This document shows positions 1 through 7,333 of a stretch of DNA of 39,825 nucleotides, piece after piece. Position numbers and translations under genes: made by a program. Source of the DNA: a virus. Each line of letters starts with the position of its first letter. Within the stretch, counting starts at the first letter, position 1. The stretch is from IMG/VR virus record IMGVR_UViG_3300030329_005603, positions 1 through 39,825 of that record; one strand, given 5' to 3'. The notes below the pieces were generated by a model. It saw only the letters and a program-made list of their open reading frames with translations. It was not told the origin of the DNA and searched no databases.

Positions 1-721
1 CCGCAGCCCCTGCCACGTCTGCAATCTCCATCTTGATAGATGTGATGTTGCCGTCGAGCGCTGCTGTGATAGCTGGCAGCGTTACGGTGCACGGCGCTCC
101 GCTCTTTTGGATCAATACAGTGTCAACCATAGCCGCGATGGCGACAGTGGCAGAGCTTAGATACTCTTGGGTTGGCGTGGATGACCCACCGCCCCCAGAG
201 CTAACTCCTGGTAGAACAGCAAACCGGCCTGAAACGGAACTCTTGTACACCCCAACGCTGGCGTAGTCTGTGCTGATAACGTAAGTCGAAGCGCTTGAGT
301 CGACAAAGGTGCTGGAGCAGGAGATGGTGATATTGTTTGTGCTGGCGTTTCCCCCGACATCCTTAATTGTGTATATTATGTCTGGGTCTATATCCCCACC
401 TGTCGCCTTTTCCAAGACAACGGTTGCAACATCGCTAACTGTCGACACCTCTATTCTTTGGGAGTCGGCATACCCTGTGGTGCTATCCACGATTGCGCTG
501 CCAGATTTTGAGACAAAGGACTTGCCGATCGTTGCGGGGGCTCCGGTGCTTGAGACGGATAGCATGCTTGAAACGGCACCGTCTGGGCCACCGAAGTCGC
601 TAAGAAAGTCTTCTGGGGTTGTCGATATAACCACCGACTCCCCAGGATCCAAGAGGCCTTTGTAGGGGTATAGGTTCAGGGCTTGCCTGCTGGTGTTGGT
701 CACGATTGTATTGCGGGCCAT
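1..721 (-). CDS. Tail appendage-like structural protein, C-terminus cut by window edge
   Basis: An open frame of 240 codons runs from an ATG at 721 to the left edge with no stop. Its Shine-Dalgarno site AAGGAG lies inside the last codons of the upstream gene. The product is rich in Ser, Thr, Gly and Val, has almost no long helices, and begins MARNTIVTNTSRQ. A Gly-Ser-rich linker near residue 180 is followed by a beta-rich stretch containing a VTLPAITAAL segment, a pattern common in phage tail fibre or appendage proteins. That assignment is inference from composition and from its position after the lysis genes. If the molecule is circular the gene continues at the right end on the minus strand. 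Joining base 1 directly to base 39825 gives a stop after three more codons, while the other frame there reads 12 codons to a stop, so the true C-terminus is unknown. Confidence 0.7.
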   Translation of the reverse strand, partial: MARNTIVTNTSRQALNLYPYKGLLDPGESVVISTTPEDFLSDFGGPDGAVSSMLSVSSTGAPATIGKSFVSKSGSAIVDSTTGYADSQRIEVSTVSDVATVVLEKATGGDIDPDIIYTIKDVGGNASTNNITISCSSTFVDSSASTYVISTDYASVGVYKSSVSGRFAVLPGVSSGGGGSSTPTQEYLSSATVAIAAMVDTVLIQKSGAPCTVTLPAITAALDGNITSIKMEIADVAGAA

Positions 722-724
722 CGA

Positions 725-973
725 TTACTCCTTGCAACTCTTAGATATGTAGGCCAGTAGGGCCGCCCTGGTTTTTAGCATATGCGCCATCCATCCGGCA
801 GTCACTAAATATTTGCCATCAGGCTGCTTCACTACCTCACTCTTTTCCACTATCAATGTCTGTGGGCCTAATGATGCCCTTGGACAACAACTCCAGTTCA
901 GTGCGTACAAACTCGCCAGCAATATCGTCACCATCACCGCCGAGTGCCGTAGCCGCTTTGTCGATGTCGTCAT
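725..973 (-). CDS. Small membrane-anchored protein, spanin-like candidate
   Basis: Eighty-two residues starting at an ATG preceded by GAGG with good spacing. After a basic N-terminus (TKRLRH) comes one hydrophobic segment, roughly residues 12-30, ending in two cysteines, followed by a soluble C-terminal part. Its first 137 bases overlap the end of the preceding gene in another frame, recalling the Rz/Rz1 spanin arrangement. The lipobox is poor (Asn-Trp-Ser before the first Cys), so a lipoprotein is not well supported. It lies after the holin and transglycosylase genes, consistent with lysis, but the role is inference. Its last codons supply the Shine-Dalgarno site of the next gene. Confidence 0.6.
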   Translation of the reverse strand: MTTSTKRLRHSAVMVTILLASLYALNWSCCPRASLGPQTLIVEKSEVVKQPDGKYLVTAGWMAHMLKTRAALLAYISKSCKE

Positions 974-1079
974 AGAACCTCTTTTTGGCTGCCCTTTCCT
1001 TCAGCATGGGCTCATAAATCTCAAGCAGCCTTGTGGCTATCTCCAGGAACGCTGTTAGAGCCCTGAAAAATTGAATCAC
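837..1079 (-). CDS. Small helical protein overlapping holin end and next gene
   Basis: Eighty residues starting at a GTG that overlaps the holin stop codon (GTGA). The N-terminal third is amphipathic and probably helical (MIQFFRALTAFLEIATRLLEI). Residues 25-40 are strongly charged and the C-terminus is acidic and polar. No confident transmembrane span is seen. The GC-rich GGGAGG lies immediately before the start, so initiation probably depends on coupling to holin translation. The downstream membrane protein begins within it in another frame. The family is not recognised; a role in lysis or membrane attachment is inferred from position only. Confidence 0.5.
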   Translation of the reverse strand: MIQFFRALTAFLEIATRLLEIYEPMLKERAAKKRFYDDIDKAATALGGDGDDIAGEFVRTELELLSKGIIRPTDIDSGKE

Positions 1080-1381
1080 CCTCCCGCCTTCTGGCGGCCA
1101 TGAAGCTCTTCAAACCTAGCGGTCGCCTGCTCAGACACTTTCTTAGTGACCTTCATCTTCTTATTTGCCAGGAGAACTTTGAGTTGAGCGAGGCCTTCAG
1201 CCGCTTTGTCATCAACCTTTGATTCGGTTGTGTGTTTCATGTTCTCAACAATGTAGAAGGCCGCGTCCACTGCCTTTTCTATGATCTCACGGCGTGACTG
1301 GAGTTTCTTCCATGTCGTGATCATGACGAATGCGACGGTGGCTAGGATGTATGGGATGTTGCTGATAAGCAGTTCTTTCAT
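1076..1381 (-). CDS. Holin, LLH-like
   Basis: One hundred and one residues. The N-terminus (about residues 5-23, ISNIPYILATVAFVMIT) is a single hydrophobic transmembrane segment. It is followed by a long charged helical region with regularly spaced alanines and lysines (EIIEKAVDAAFYIVENM, then an acidic/basic repeat to the C-terminus). This layout matches the LL-H type phage holin superfamily, which makes membrane lesions that end the lytic cycle. It lies two genes downstream of the transglycosylase. The start is an ATG with GGAGG seven bases away, but that site can be buried in a hairpin (see 1386-1409), suggesting timed translation. The holin call rests on architecture and neighbourhood and is moderately strong. 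Confidence 0.7.
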   Translation of the reverse strand: MKELLISNIPYILATVAFVMITTWKKLQSRREIIEKAVDAAFYIVENMKHTTESKVDDKAAEGLAQLKVLLANKKMKVTKKVSEQATARFEELHGRQKAGG

Positions 1382-1385
1382 GTTA

Positions 1386-1409
1386 CCTCCGCTGACATGA
1401 TTGCGGAGG
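1386..1409 (-). promoter_or_regulatory. Hairpin sequestering the holin Shine-Dalgarno site
   Basis: On the minus strand CCTCCGC and GCGGAGG form a perfect 7-bp stem around a 10-base loop. The GGAGG in the 3' arm is the only good ribosome binding site for the holin ATG at 1381, so the folded RNA would hide it. The hairpin fills most of the 35-base gap between the upstream stop and the holin start. Confidence 0.65.
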
Positions 1410-1416
1410 CGTCAAA

Positions 1417-1740
1417 TTATTTCAAGACACCTTTTTCTCGCCACTGGTCATAACACGTCCTGCAAAGGCAGAATTTCCTGTTCAGTATGCCGATTCTGGA
1501 GCAGCCAAGGCAGATGGCGGTGGTGTTGTTTATTATTTTGGGTTTCAAATTCAATAGTCGGCCGATTCTATAGACAGACGCAACGGACCTCTTGTGGTTA
1601 AGCCCCCTCTCCATCGCCTTCTCTCTGACCGCTTCCCAGAATTTGTTTCCGTTTGCTTGCTCTTCGCACTCTCCTACAGCCCAAAGAATCCAACTCTTTT
1701 CTTCGTCTGTCCAGGGTGGCATTCGCCCCTTCTTTCTCAT
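1417..1740 (-). CDS. Myb/SANT-like plus zinc-ribbon DNA-binding protein
   Basis: One hundred and seven residues, starting at an ATG that overlaps the transglycosylase stop (ATGA). Residues 8-65 have the Trp-rich, three-helix look of a Myb/SANT-like domain (PPWTDEEK, NKFWEAV, then a basic helix ending RLLNLKPK). A Cys4 zinc ribbon follows: C77, C80, C93, C96, with an extra Cys at 91. The same order of parts occurs in the N-terminal half of the protein at 4577-5194 (shared NKFW, NLKPK/NLRPK, CxxC and CxxCY), so the two are probably paralogues. A DNA-binding or regulatory role is inferred. Its position inside the lysis cluster suggests it may control late leftward genes. Confidence 0.7.
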   Translation of the reverse strand: MRKKGRMPPWTDEEKSWILWAVGECEEQANGNKFWEAVREKAMERGLNHKRSVASVYRIGRLLNLKPKIINNTTAICLGCSRIGILNRKFCLCRTCYDQWREKGVLK

Positions 1741-2132
1741 CTAACCGCCCTCCTATAACCGGCAGGATCGGTTTTTCTCCACCGTCTGAGAACCAAAACA
1801 GCATAACCTCTCGCCCTTGTTGATCTATTGCGAAGGCCGATATTGCCCGCATTATACGCCATTATGGCGTGTTTCCAGTCTGGAGCGCGACGTCGCCACC
1901 GAGAAAGAATCCTGGTGCCCTCATGCACATTGACTGATGGTAGCCAAAGTGACCACTTTGGGAGTCTTCTGTCCCTGAACCGAGGCATGACCTGCATGAG
2001 CCCCATCGCCCCAGCGCGACTCTCAGCAAAAATATGCCCCCTGCTCTCGTGATACTGAATAGACTCGACAAGCCCCGCAGGTATGCCATGATAATTTGCC
2101 CCAAACAAGATAATAGATGCAAGAAATAACAT
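1737..2132 (-). CDS. Lytic transglycosylase (SLT-type endolysin)
   Basis: One hundred and thirty-one residues from an ATG that overlaps the primase stop as TAATG; this start removes a poor 16-residue extension. An N-terminal hydrophobic segment (residues 1-13) could act as a signal anchor for export. The SLT fold is marked by HES with the catalytic Glu at residue 29, AMGLMQVMP at 42-50 and YNAGN at 91-95. The family cleaves the MurNAc-GlcNAc bond of peptidoglycan to form 1,6-anhydro ends. At this size and next to a holin it most likely serves as the phage endolysin. Many arginines in the C-terminal part are notable. Confidence 0.85.
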   Translation of the reverse strand: MLFLASIILFGANYHGIPAGLVESIQYHESRGHIFAESRAGAMGLMQVMPRFRDRRLPKWSLWLPSVNVHEGTRILSRWRRRAPDWKHAIMAYNAGNIGLRNRSTRARGYAVLVLRRWRKTDPAGYRRAVR

Positions 2133-4369
2133 TAGTGTACATCCTCCCTTCTTTCGGCAGAAAGACCAACGCCCGACCACTGCCTGACCCCACCCTTGCG
2201 AACATCAAGGAACCCGGCTCTCCTCATGCGCTCACCCATGGCTATCGCTGACAACTCTCTCGTGCCACTAATCTTACACCAATCTATATACGCCTTTCTA
2301 AGAGAAGATCTTGGAACAATCGCGTCCTTCACCACCACACACCTGTCGATGATAAAGCTCCCGAAACCATCTTCCTGAGCCCTATATTCCTCTGTCGCCT
2401 CTGCAACAGCAGGGCACTTTACGAAACCGTTCTTGTACCATGAAACACACCCATCAACCAACTTTGCCAGTATTCCAGCCCTCTCTCCCCACAACTTTCT
2501 ATCTAAGTCCCTGTCGATATCCTTATCATCCACCTGAAACTTGAATGGGATCAACTTCATTCGCCGCCAAACACCGTTATCTGTACCAACAATCTTTGGT
2601 TTATGATTGCCAGATATCCACATTGAATGAGTTGGTTTGAACGTCACATACGCACCACCCTTTGGGTCTGCGGTTATTGGGTCGCCTCCTGTGAGGTTTT
2701 TCATCCTAGACTCATTCAGCCGCCGATCCTCCTTCGTCTCAGCGCCAACAGCCATTCTCAGGCCGCGCAACATAATCAACTCAGCCAAATGTTTGTCATG
2801 CGCCCTGGCCTCCAACATCCCCTCTGGCAGCGCCGCTGCATAATCCCCCATAATGTCCATGGTTAAATTTAATAATGTCCCCTTGCCATTTGCGCCAGTT
2901 CCGTAACAGAAGAAAAAGACATGCTCTTTTACGGAACCAGCCAAGCTAAAGCCCAGGGCCTGTATTACATAATTTATAAGGTCATCATTGCCTTCAAATA
3001 TCTGGTCCAAAAAAGCGTCAAATATCGGGGTCTTGGTGGATGGATTATATTCGGCTGCCGCCATCTTGGTGCACAACTTTGATGGGTCGTGGGGTCTTAT
3101 TTCACCAGTCCGTAGATCAACCATGCCGTTTGGGCAATTGAGCAACCAGATATCTTTGTCCATATCCTCCACGCTTATCGGCACGTTAGGCTCAGACCTA
3201 GCCATACGCAACATGCAACCAACCTTATCGGAAGACCGGCTTTTACCAGCCCACTGAAGCTTTGCTCTCCCCTCATCGCCATCGAGTTCTTCTGCCTCTC
3301 TATATATCAGGCCGCTTGTCTCTTTTGCTAATGAATGGACCATCAACTTCTTGTCTTTGGCCCACACCTTCCCATCCCAGACATGCCAGCCATCCTTTTC
3401 ATCGCAATATCTGACGATATCTCCAAAGTAGTGGGCAAACCTTTGACCATTACCTATGTCGGTGTTTTCCTTCTGAACAACCTTCATTTTGGCAAGACTT
3501 TCAAAAAATGACGTGTCCACACGGCCATATGAATACTGCCTTGTCGGCATCGACCCCACTGGATTGGCCCCATACTCGGCCGCATTTCTAAGCTTGAGTC
3601 TCAATTCGGCTTCGGTCCATGGTGGCTGGCATTTTTGATTCCAGTCGGCCATTATGTTGTAAGCGTCATGCTCATCTAGGCCAAAGTCGCGCACCATTTT
3701 GGCGCATGTGACGAAGGTGTGGTGATCTCCCCCTGCTCCTTGAACGGCCGGGTCTCGTTTGGCCAGCCATCTCCTGGCGCGGTCTAACTTATTGAAGTCC
3801 ATCACCGTGCCGGCTGGTGCCATCTCAACCTGCCGGACCTCCCTCGTTACTGGCAGCCAGGAGCCATCATATTGCGGCAGGTCTTCTATCCAGGGGTAGT
3901 TGTAACTGCCGTTATGCCACTTATAAACAACCCCGGTCTTGTGAACAGATGGAGGCATCGCAACCCAGCCGCCATCACCTCGCAAATCAATATCTCTGCC
4001 GCCACACCTGACCCTGTTCTTCACCCTCTCACCAGGATGTCGGTAACCCCAATGTTCACCAGAGTTCTCCCTGCCGGTCGTCACCCTCCATTTGGTTGGC
4101 GGTAGGTTTTGGTTTCCCCACTCGATTGCTTCCGGCCCGTCCAGGTCTACTACGACTAGGTTTGATATTTCCCCGGTAACCACCCCCCAGTTGTGGTCTG
4201 GGTTTCTGTCGAACCAGTCCCAAACTTCCTCTGGCGTAAGTCTCTTCTCCTGAAGCGCCTTCCACTTCATCATCGGCATCTTGGCTCCATTTACATACGC
4301 CCATGGAATCACGCTCAAACCGCCCATCGCAGCGTCCACAGCCAATTGCCTTATTGCGTTTCCAGTCAT
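2132..4369 (-). CDS. Primase-helicase: PrimPol domain fused to D5/SF3 helicase
   Basis: Seven hundred and forty-five residues from an ATG with GAGGGGG eight bases upstream; a longer frame to 4411 lacks such a site. The N-terminal 165 residues are a bifunctional primase/polymerase (PrimPol) domain: VVVDLD with the metal-binding D75 and D77, the GEHWGY histidine at 106, and GGRDIDLRGDGGW. A linker leads to a D5-type SF3 helicase with Walker A GTGANGKGT at 490-498, SGNHKP at 586-591 and VWRRM at 600-604. This is the layout of P4/D5-like phage replicases that unwind the origin and prime synthesis. With no DNA polymerase in the window, it probably recruits the host replisome (inference). It is the penultimate replication function before the lysis genes. 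Confidence 0.92.
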   Translation of the reverse strand: MTGNAIRQLAVDAAMGGLSVIPWAYVNGAKMPMMKWKALQEKRLTPEEVWDWFDRNPDHNWGVVTGEISNLVVVDLDGPEAIEWGNQNLPPTKWRVTTGRENSGEHWGYRHPGERVKNRVRCGGRDIDLRGDGGWVAMPPSVHKTGVVYKWHNGSYNYPWIEDLPQYDGSWLPVTREVRQVEMAPAGTVMDFNKLDRARRWLAKRDPAVQGAGGDHHTFVTCAKMVRDFGLDEHDAYNIMADWNQKCQPPWTEAELRLKLRNAAEYGANPVGSMPTRQYSYGRVDTSFFESLAKMKVVQKENTDIGNGQRFAHYFGDIVRYCDEKDGWHVWDGKVWAKDKKLMVHSLAKETSGLIYREAEELDGDEGRAKLQWAGKSRSSDKVGCMLRMARSEPNVPISVEDMDKDIWLLNCPNGMVDLRTGEIRPHDPSKLCTKMAAAEYNPSTKTPIFDAFLDQIFEGNDDLINYVIQALGFSLAGSVKEHVFFFCYGTGANGKGTLLNLTMDIMGDYAAALPEGMLEARAHDKHLAELIMLRGLRMAVGAETKEDRRLNESRMKNLTGGDPITADPKGGAYVTFKPTHSMWISGNHKPKIVGTDNGVWRRMKLIPFKFQVDDKDIDRDLDRKLWGERAGILAKLVDGCVSWYKNGFVKCPAVAEATEEYRAQEDGFGSFIIDRCVVVKDAIVPRSSLRKAYIDWCKISGTRELSAIAMGERMRRAGFLDVRKGGVRQWSGVGLSAERREDVH

Positions 4370-4667
4370 TTTTCGCCCCCTCATAAACGTTGTGGTAGTA
4401 TCCACTATCAACAGTGGATTGGTAGTTGTTGGTCTCTACAGAAAAATACCCCTCATTGCCGTCAATCCCATATTTCCAATTAACATTAGAGTAGTCATCA
4501 CTAACCCCAAGCTTGTGAACGGCATATTCACAAAAACGAAGCATCTCGTGGAATTCCCTGTGTCTTCCACAAAGGATTATGTTTTTATTGGAAGGTCCAC
4601 GTAGTTTCCAGTAGAAATAGTCTCCGCTTTTACCCCTATTATTTCTTTTAGTCTTTTGTCTGGCCAT
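4056..4667 (-). CDS. Hypothetical protein heavily overlapping both neighbours
   Basis: Two hundred and three residues from an ATG with AGGA just upstream. It shares 91 bases with the end of the upstream gene and 314 bases with the start of the primase, so only about 207 bases are its own. The unique part is Tyr/Asn-rich (WKYGIDGNEGYFSVETNNY) and looks genuinely coding. The C-terminal half, inside the primase frame, is Gly/Arg/Lys-rich and may be a by-product of that frame. A real gene may therefore be shorter than drawn, or have lost its own end by frameshift. The family is not recognised. Confidence 0.4.
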   Translation of the reverse strand: MARQKTKRNNRGKSGDYFYWKLRGPSNKNIILCGRHREFHEMLRFCEYAVHKLGVSDDYSNVNWKYGIDGNEGYFSVETNNYQSTVDSGYYHNVYEGAKNDWKRNKAIGCGRCDGRFERDSMGVCKWSQDADDEVEGASGEETYARGSLGLVRQKPRPQLGGGYRGNIKPSRSRPGRAGSNRVGKPKPTANQMEGDDRQGELW

Positions 4668-5194
4668 TTTCCTGGATACATTGAATTGGCCCTTATCAGC
4701 AATTTGTAGGCAGCTTGGACATTCCCAATCTTCCCGCGATTAAGGCAGTTATAAATTGCTTGTCGAGATAGGCCTGCTAGCGCAGCTATCTCTCTCATGC
4801 TGGTGTCTAGGTCATCTACCAACTCCACTAGGGCCGGATTCTGCTCAACATAATGCTCTCTAGCTCTTTTTTCCCGCCCTGGATTCTTGATTGAATAGCA
4901 GACAGAGCAGAGTTTTTTGTTGCGATAAACCCCTCTGACACCGCATTCATTACATCTTGGCAAGACAACTTTGGGGCGAAGATTGATTGCACGGGCCTTA
5001 TTTCTAACTGAAATCCAACCACGATCCCTCATAAAACTAGCCACATGCTTCCAGAACTTATTCTCGCTTTCCTTTGCCGCGCACCTTGCGTGTAGGTCCC
5101 TCAACAACCTTGTCTCTGCCCTCGACCACCTTCCCGGCCTTTTTGCTGTAGGAGCCCTTGTGCTCTCTCCATTCCCTTGACTTTCCGATTGCAT
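4577..5194 (-). CDS. Myb/SANT-like, zinc-ribbon and HTH DNA-binding protein
   Basis: Two hundred and five residues. Although it begins 137 bases inside the nuclease gene, the start is well supported by AGGAGG six bases before the ATG. Residues 20-72 form a Myb/SANT-like region (GRWSRAETRLL, NKFWKHV, RNKARAINLRPK). A zinc ribbon with C81, C84, C96 and C99 follows. Residues 131-165 are a helix-turn-helix (SMREIAALAGLSRQAIYNCL). The first two parts match the 107-residue protein at 1417-1740. It is probably a sequence-specific DNA-binding regulator, or a replication accessory factor given the primase and nuclease neighbours. Function is inference; the domain pattern is visible directly. Confidence 0.75.
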   Translation of the reverse strand: MQSESQGNGESTRAPTAKRPGRWSRAETRLLRDLHARCAAKESENKFWKHVASFMRDRGWISVRNKARAINLRPKVVLPRCNECGVRGVYRNKKLCSVCYSIKNPGREKRAREHYVEQNPALVELVDDLDTSMREIAALAGLSRQAIYNCLNRGKIGNVQAAYKLLIRANSMYPGKWPDKRLKEIIGVKAETISTGNYVDLPIKT

Positions 5195-5510
5195 CCATAA
5201 CCTCCTCTACGCTGCGGCAAACGCAATAGTGTCCCAATCCAAAGCGCTTCTCCCACACCTTGGCCTGCCATTTCTCTTGAGCCTTACTTTGGCGGCCCTT
5301 CTTTGTTTTCAACTCAATAGCGTATGCTATTGGGCCACGGTTGCTTGCCACCAATATCAACAAATCTGACTGTCCCGTCATTTGGTTTAGATCTATAACA
5401 CGACCACCCATTTCTCTGACACGGCCAACATGACTGGTGTCGTATAGAAGGACGTCTGGTATCGTCATAACGGCCTTCTCAACATCCTTCTGCAAGTCCT
5501 TCTCTCTCAT
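5058..5510 (-). CDS. VRR-NUC domain nuclease
   Basis: One hundred and fifty residues from an ATG preceded by AGGAGAGG. The PD-(D/E)XK core is clear: GQSDLLIL with D49, AIELKTKKG with E66 and K68, then a Gln-rich helix around residues 74-82 (QSKAQEKWQ). This is the standalone VRR-NUC family found in many phages near helicase genes, whose members are Holliday-junction or structure-specific nucleases. A short basic tail after residue 113 (SKKAG, RKVRGKGKRE) is unusual and overlaps the start of the next gene, so it may partly exist to carry that gene's ribosome site. It probably works with the SF2 helicase upstream. Confidence 0.87.
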   Translation of the reverse strand: MREKDLQKDVEKAVMTIPDVLLYDTSHVGRVREMGGRVIDLNQMTGQSDLLILVASNRGPIAYAIELKTKKGRQSKAQEKWQAKVWEKRFGLGHYCVCRSVEEVMDAIGKSREWREHKGSYSKKAGKVVEGRDKVVEGPTRKVRGKGKRE

Positions 5511-5517
5511 GCCTCTC

Positions 5518-5763
5518 CTAATGAACAAAATCTTTAAATAGGCTGCACCATTCCACCATCATGCAATTAGGCTCCCTATCCCGGAGCAGCATTCCGTTGT
5601 ATGCCTTCCCAGATCTAAATTGCAGGAGAAGCATTTCTACACCATCACGGCCCATAACTTTCCATGCCTTTCGAATGTCGTCACCAAATTCCTCGACAAG
5701 AATCCTGTCAAGATCTTCCACTACCCAGTATTGAGCCCCGTTTATATCTACCACCATACTCAT
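5518..5763 (-). CDS. Small hypothetical protein in the replication operon
   Basis: Eighty-one residues. The ATG at 5763 has a near-perfect ribosome site (GGAGGTG) formed by the end of the helicase gene, so a GTG six bases earlier is less likely. The protein is acidic and mixed alpha/beta (MSMVVDINGAQYWVVEDLDRIL), with no motif I can assign. It lies between the helicase and the VRR-NUC nuclease, so an accessory replication or recombination role is plausible but unproven. Confidence 0.7.
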   Translation of the reverse strand: MSMVVDINGAQYWVVEDLDRILVEEFGDDIRKAWKVMGRDGVEMLLLQFRSGKAYNGMLLRDREPNCMMVEWCSLFKDFVH

Positions 5764-5765
5764 AA

Positions 5766-7130
5766 TCACCTCCTCGACCTGGAAACAAAACGCACCATAC
5801 GTCGCTCAATTTCGGCATGAGTCTCTCGCATCTGCCGATATTTCTTTTTTGGCGCGGTCTTTGGTTTCACCTCTACCAGCATCCCCTCCCTGGTAAGTAT
5901 TTCCCTTTTTGTTAGGAGGGGGCTGCCACAGGAGGCACAATTTGTTGCTGTAATTTCGTTTGCGAACCTGCATTCGTCACAAATCTTAGCAAAGATGTCG
6001 CGGTCCACCCCTCTTGGGACACCAGGGGTCCTCTCTCTGGTGGCTATAGACCACTCATTCTCATAGTCCGGTGTCCCTAGACGCAGTACGCATCCCCCGT
6101 GATCTAATACGATATAGTCTTTCTTCCCTGGGTGTGGACGTGCCGCCCGTCCAACCATTTGCAGGTATTTTGATAGACTTCTTGTGGGCACCGCTATTGA
6201 GATCGCCCCGATGGATGTGATGTCAAGACCCTCAACAAGGACCGAGCAATTGCATATCACCTGAATTTCACCAGACTCCAGCCCTGATAGCATCTCTGCT
6301 CTTTTCTCTTTGCTGGTTGTGCCGTCAAGGTGTTCGGCCGCAACTCCAATCTTCCTGAACTGATCTCTAACTCTGGATGAGTGTTCAATTGATGTGCAGA
6401 AAACAATCCCCTTCCTGTCGCCGGCATGCTTTATATATTCGTCTACGACGCCCCCTACGAGCGCCTGACGCTCGTATTGCATTGCAGCGGCCCTGAGATC
6501 GTACTCACCTCGCCTGTCCCTCCTGATGGCTGCTAGGTCGGCCATAGGTATTGAGAAGCATCTTGCCGGAACGAGGCCGGTATTGTTGTTGTGTTTCCAC
6601 ATCTCATTCATCTGAGATACAGTAGGTCCCATAACTAATTTGGTCCCCAGGTTTTCAAATCCCACACCATCCATGCGCCAGGGTGTTGCTGATAGGCCTA
6701 ATCGTGGCACGTCTTTGTAGTGTTCAAGGATGTCTTGGTAGGTTTTCGCGCCACTGAGATGACATTCGTCCATTATTATATATCGCGGTCGTCTAATCGG
6801 CTCTTTGCCGAGGCGATTCCTGAGCGTTTTGACCATCGCTATTTGAACTTGCGCCAGTGGGTTCTTGTTCTTGCCGAATTTGGCGGCGATAATCCCGTAT
6901 TCGAGTCCGAACCGGGAGAGCTTGTCAGCGGTTTGTCTAACAAGCTCATCCCGGTGGACTATCAGAAGCACTGGTCGGCCACTTAGGGCCATGCGGCGGC
7001 ATGGCTCTGCAATTCCGGCAACGGTTTTGCCGGCCCCTGTTGGCATCTGGGCTACCACTCCCAGGTGACCATCAAGGTGGGCTTGCCGGATTTGGCCAAG
7101 CCAGTGCTCCTGATAGGGGCGAAGCTTCAC
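5766..7130 (-). CDS. SF2 DEAD/DEAH-type helicase with C-terminal zinc ribbon
   Basis: Four hundred and fifty-four residues from a GTG that overlaps the upstream stop (GTGA), with GAGGAAG before it. Superfamily 2 motifs are complete: Walker A MPTGAGKT (29-36), DECH at 121-124, LSATP at 146-150, and motif VI QMVGRAARP at 323-331. The arrangement resembles ResIII/UvsW-like phage helicases that remodel replication and recombination intermediates. After the second RecA-like domain there is a zinc ribbon (C383, C386, C397, C400) and a basic tail. The adjoining VRR-NUC nuclease is a frequent phage partner. Confidence 0.92.
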   Translation of the reverse strand: MKLRPYQEHWLGQIRQAHLDGHLGVVAQMPTGAGKTVAGIAEPCRRMALSGRPVLLIVHRDELVRQTADKLSRFGLEYGIIAAKFGKNKNPLAQVQIAMVKTLRNRLGKEPIRRPRYIIMDECHLSGAKTYQDILEHYKDVPRLGLSATPWRMDGVGFENLGTKLVMGPTVSQMNEMWKHNNNTGLVPARCFSIPMADLAAIRRDRRGEYDLRAAAMQYERQALVGGVVDEYIKHAGDRKGIVFCTSIEHSSRVRDQFRKIGVAAEHLDGTTSKEKRAEMLSGLESGEIQVICNCSVLVEGLDITSIGAISIAVPTRSLSKYLQMVGRAARPHPGKKDYIVLDHGGCVLRLGTPDYENEWSIATRERTPGVPRGVDRDIFAKICDECRFANEITATNCASCGSPLLTKREILTREGMLVEVKPKTAPKKKYRQMRETHAEIERRMVRFVSRSRR

Positions 7131-7324
7131 CTGTCTTCCTCTGGCACTATGGTGTAGCCGCGAGGACCTTCCTCTCGATTATCACAATGTGCCCACCTGT
7201 GACCAGGGGTGGCACTGTGTAAGTGGACGTCATCGCACCAGGGGCAGTGTATTTTATACTGACTACCATCCTTTGAGAGTTTTCCGTAAACTATCCACTT
7301 CTTTTTTTCTTTCACATTTTCCAT
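7127..7324 (-). CDS. Small zinc-finger-like protein
   Basis: Sixty-five residues from an ATG with TAGGAGGAAGCC before it. HCPWC, followed by two histidines and then AHC, looks like a small zinc-binding knuckle (CxxC plus His/Cys). The N-terminus is basic. It is coupled to the helicase start by a GTGA overlap. Such small zinc proteins are common in phage replication operons; no specific role can be given. Confidence 0.65.
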   Translation of the reverse strand: MENVKEKKKWIVYGKLSKDGSQYKIHCPWCDDVHLHSATPGHRWAHCDNREEGPRGYTIVPEEDR

Positions 7325-7333
7325 GGCTTCCTC

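Noticed and set aside
725-973. Outer-membrane lipoprotein reading of the 82-residue protein
   Set aside because: Residues before the first Cys (Asn-Trp-Ser) do not fit a lipobox, so only a membrane anchor is claimed.
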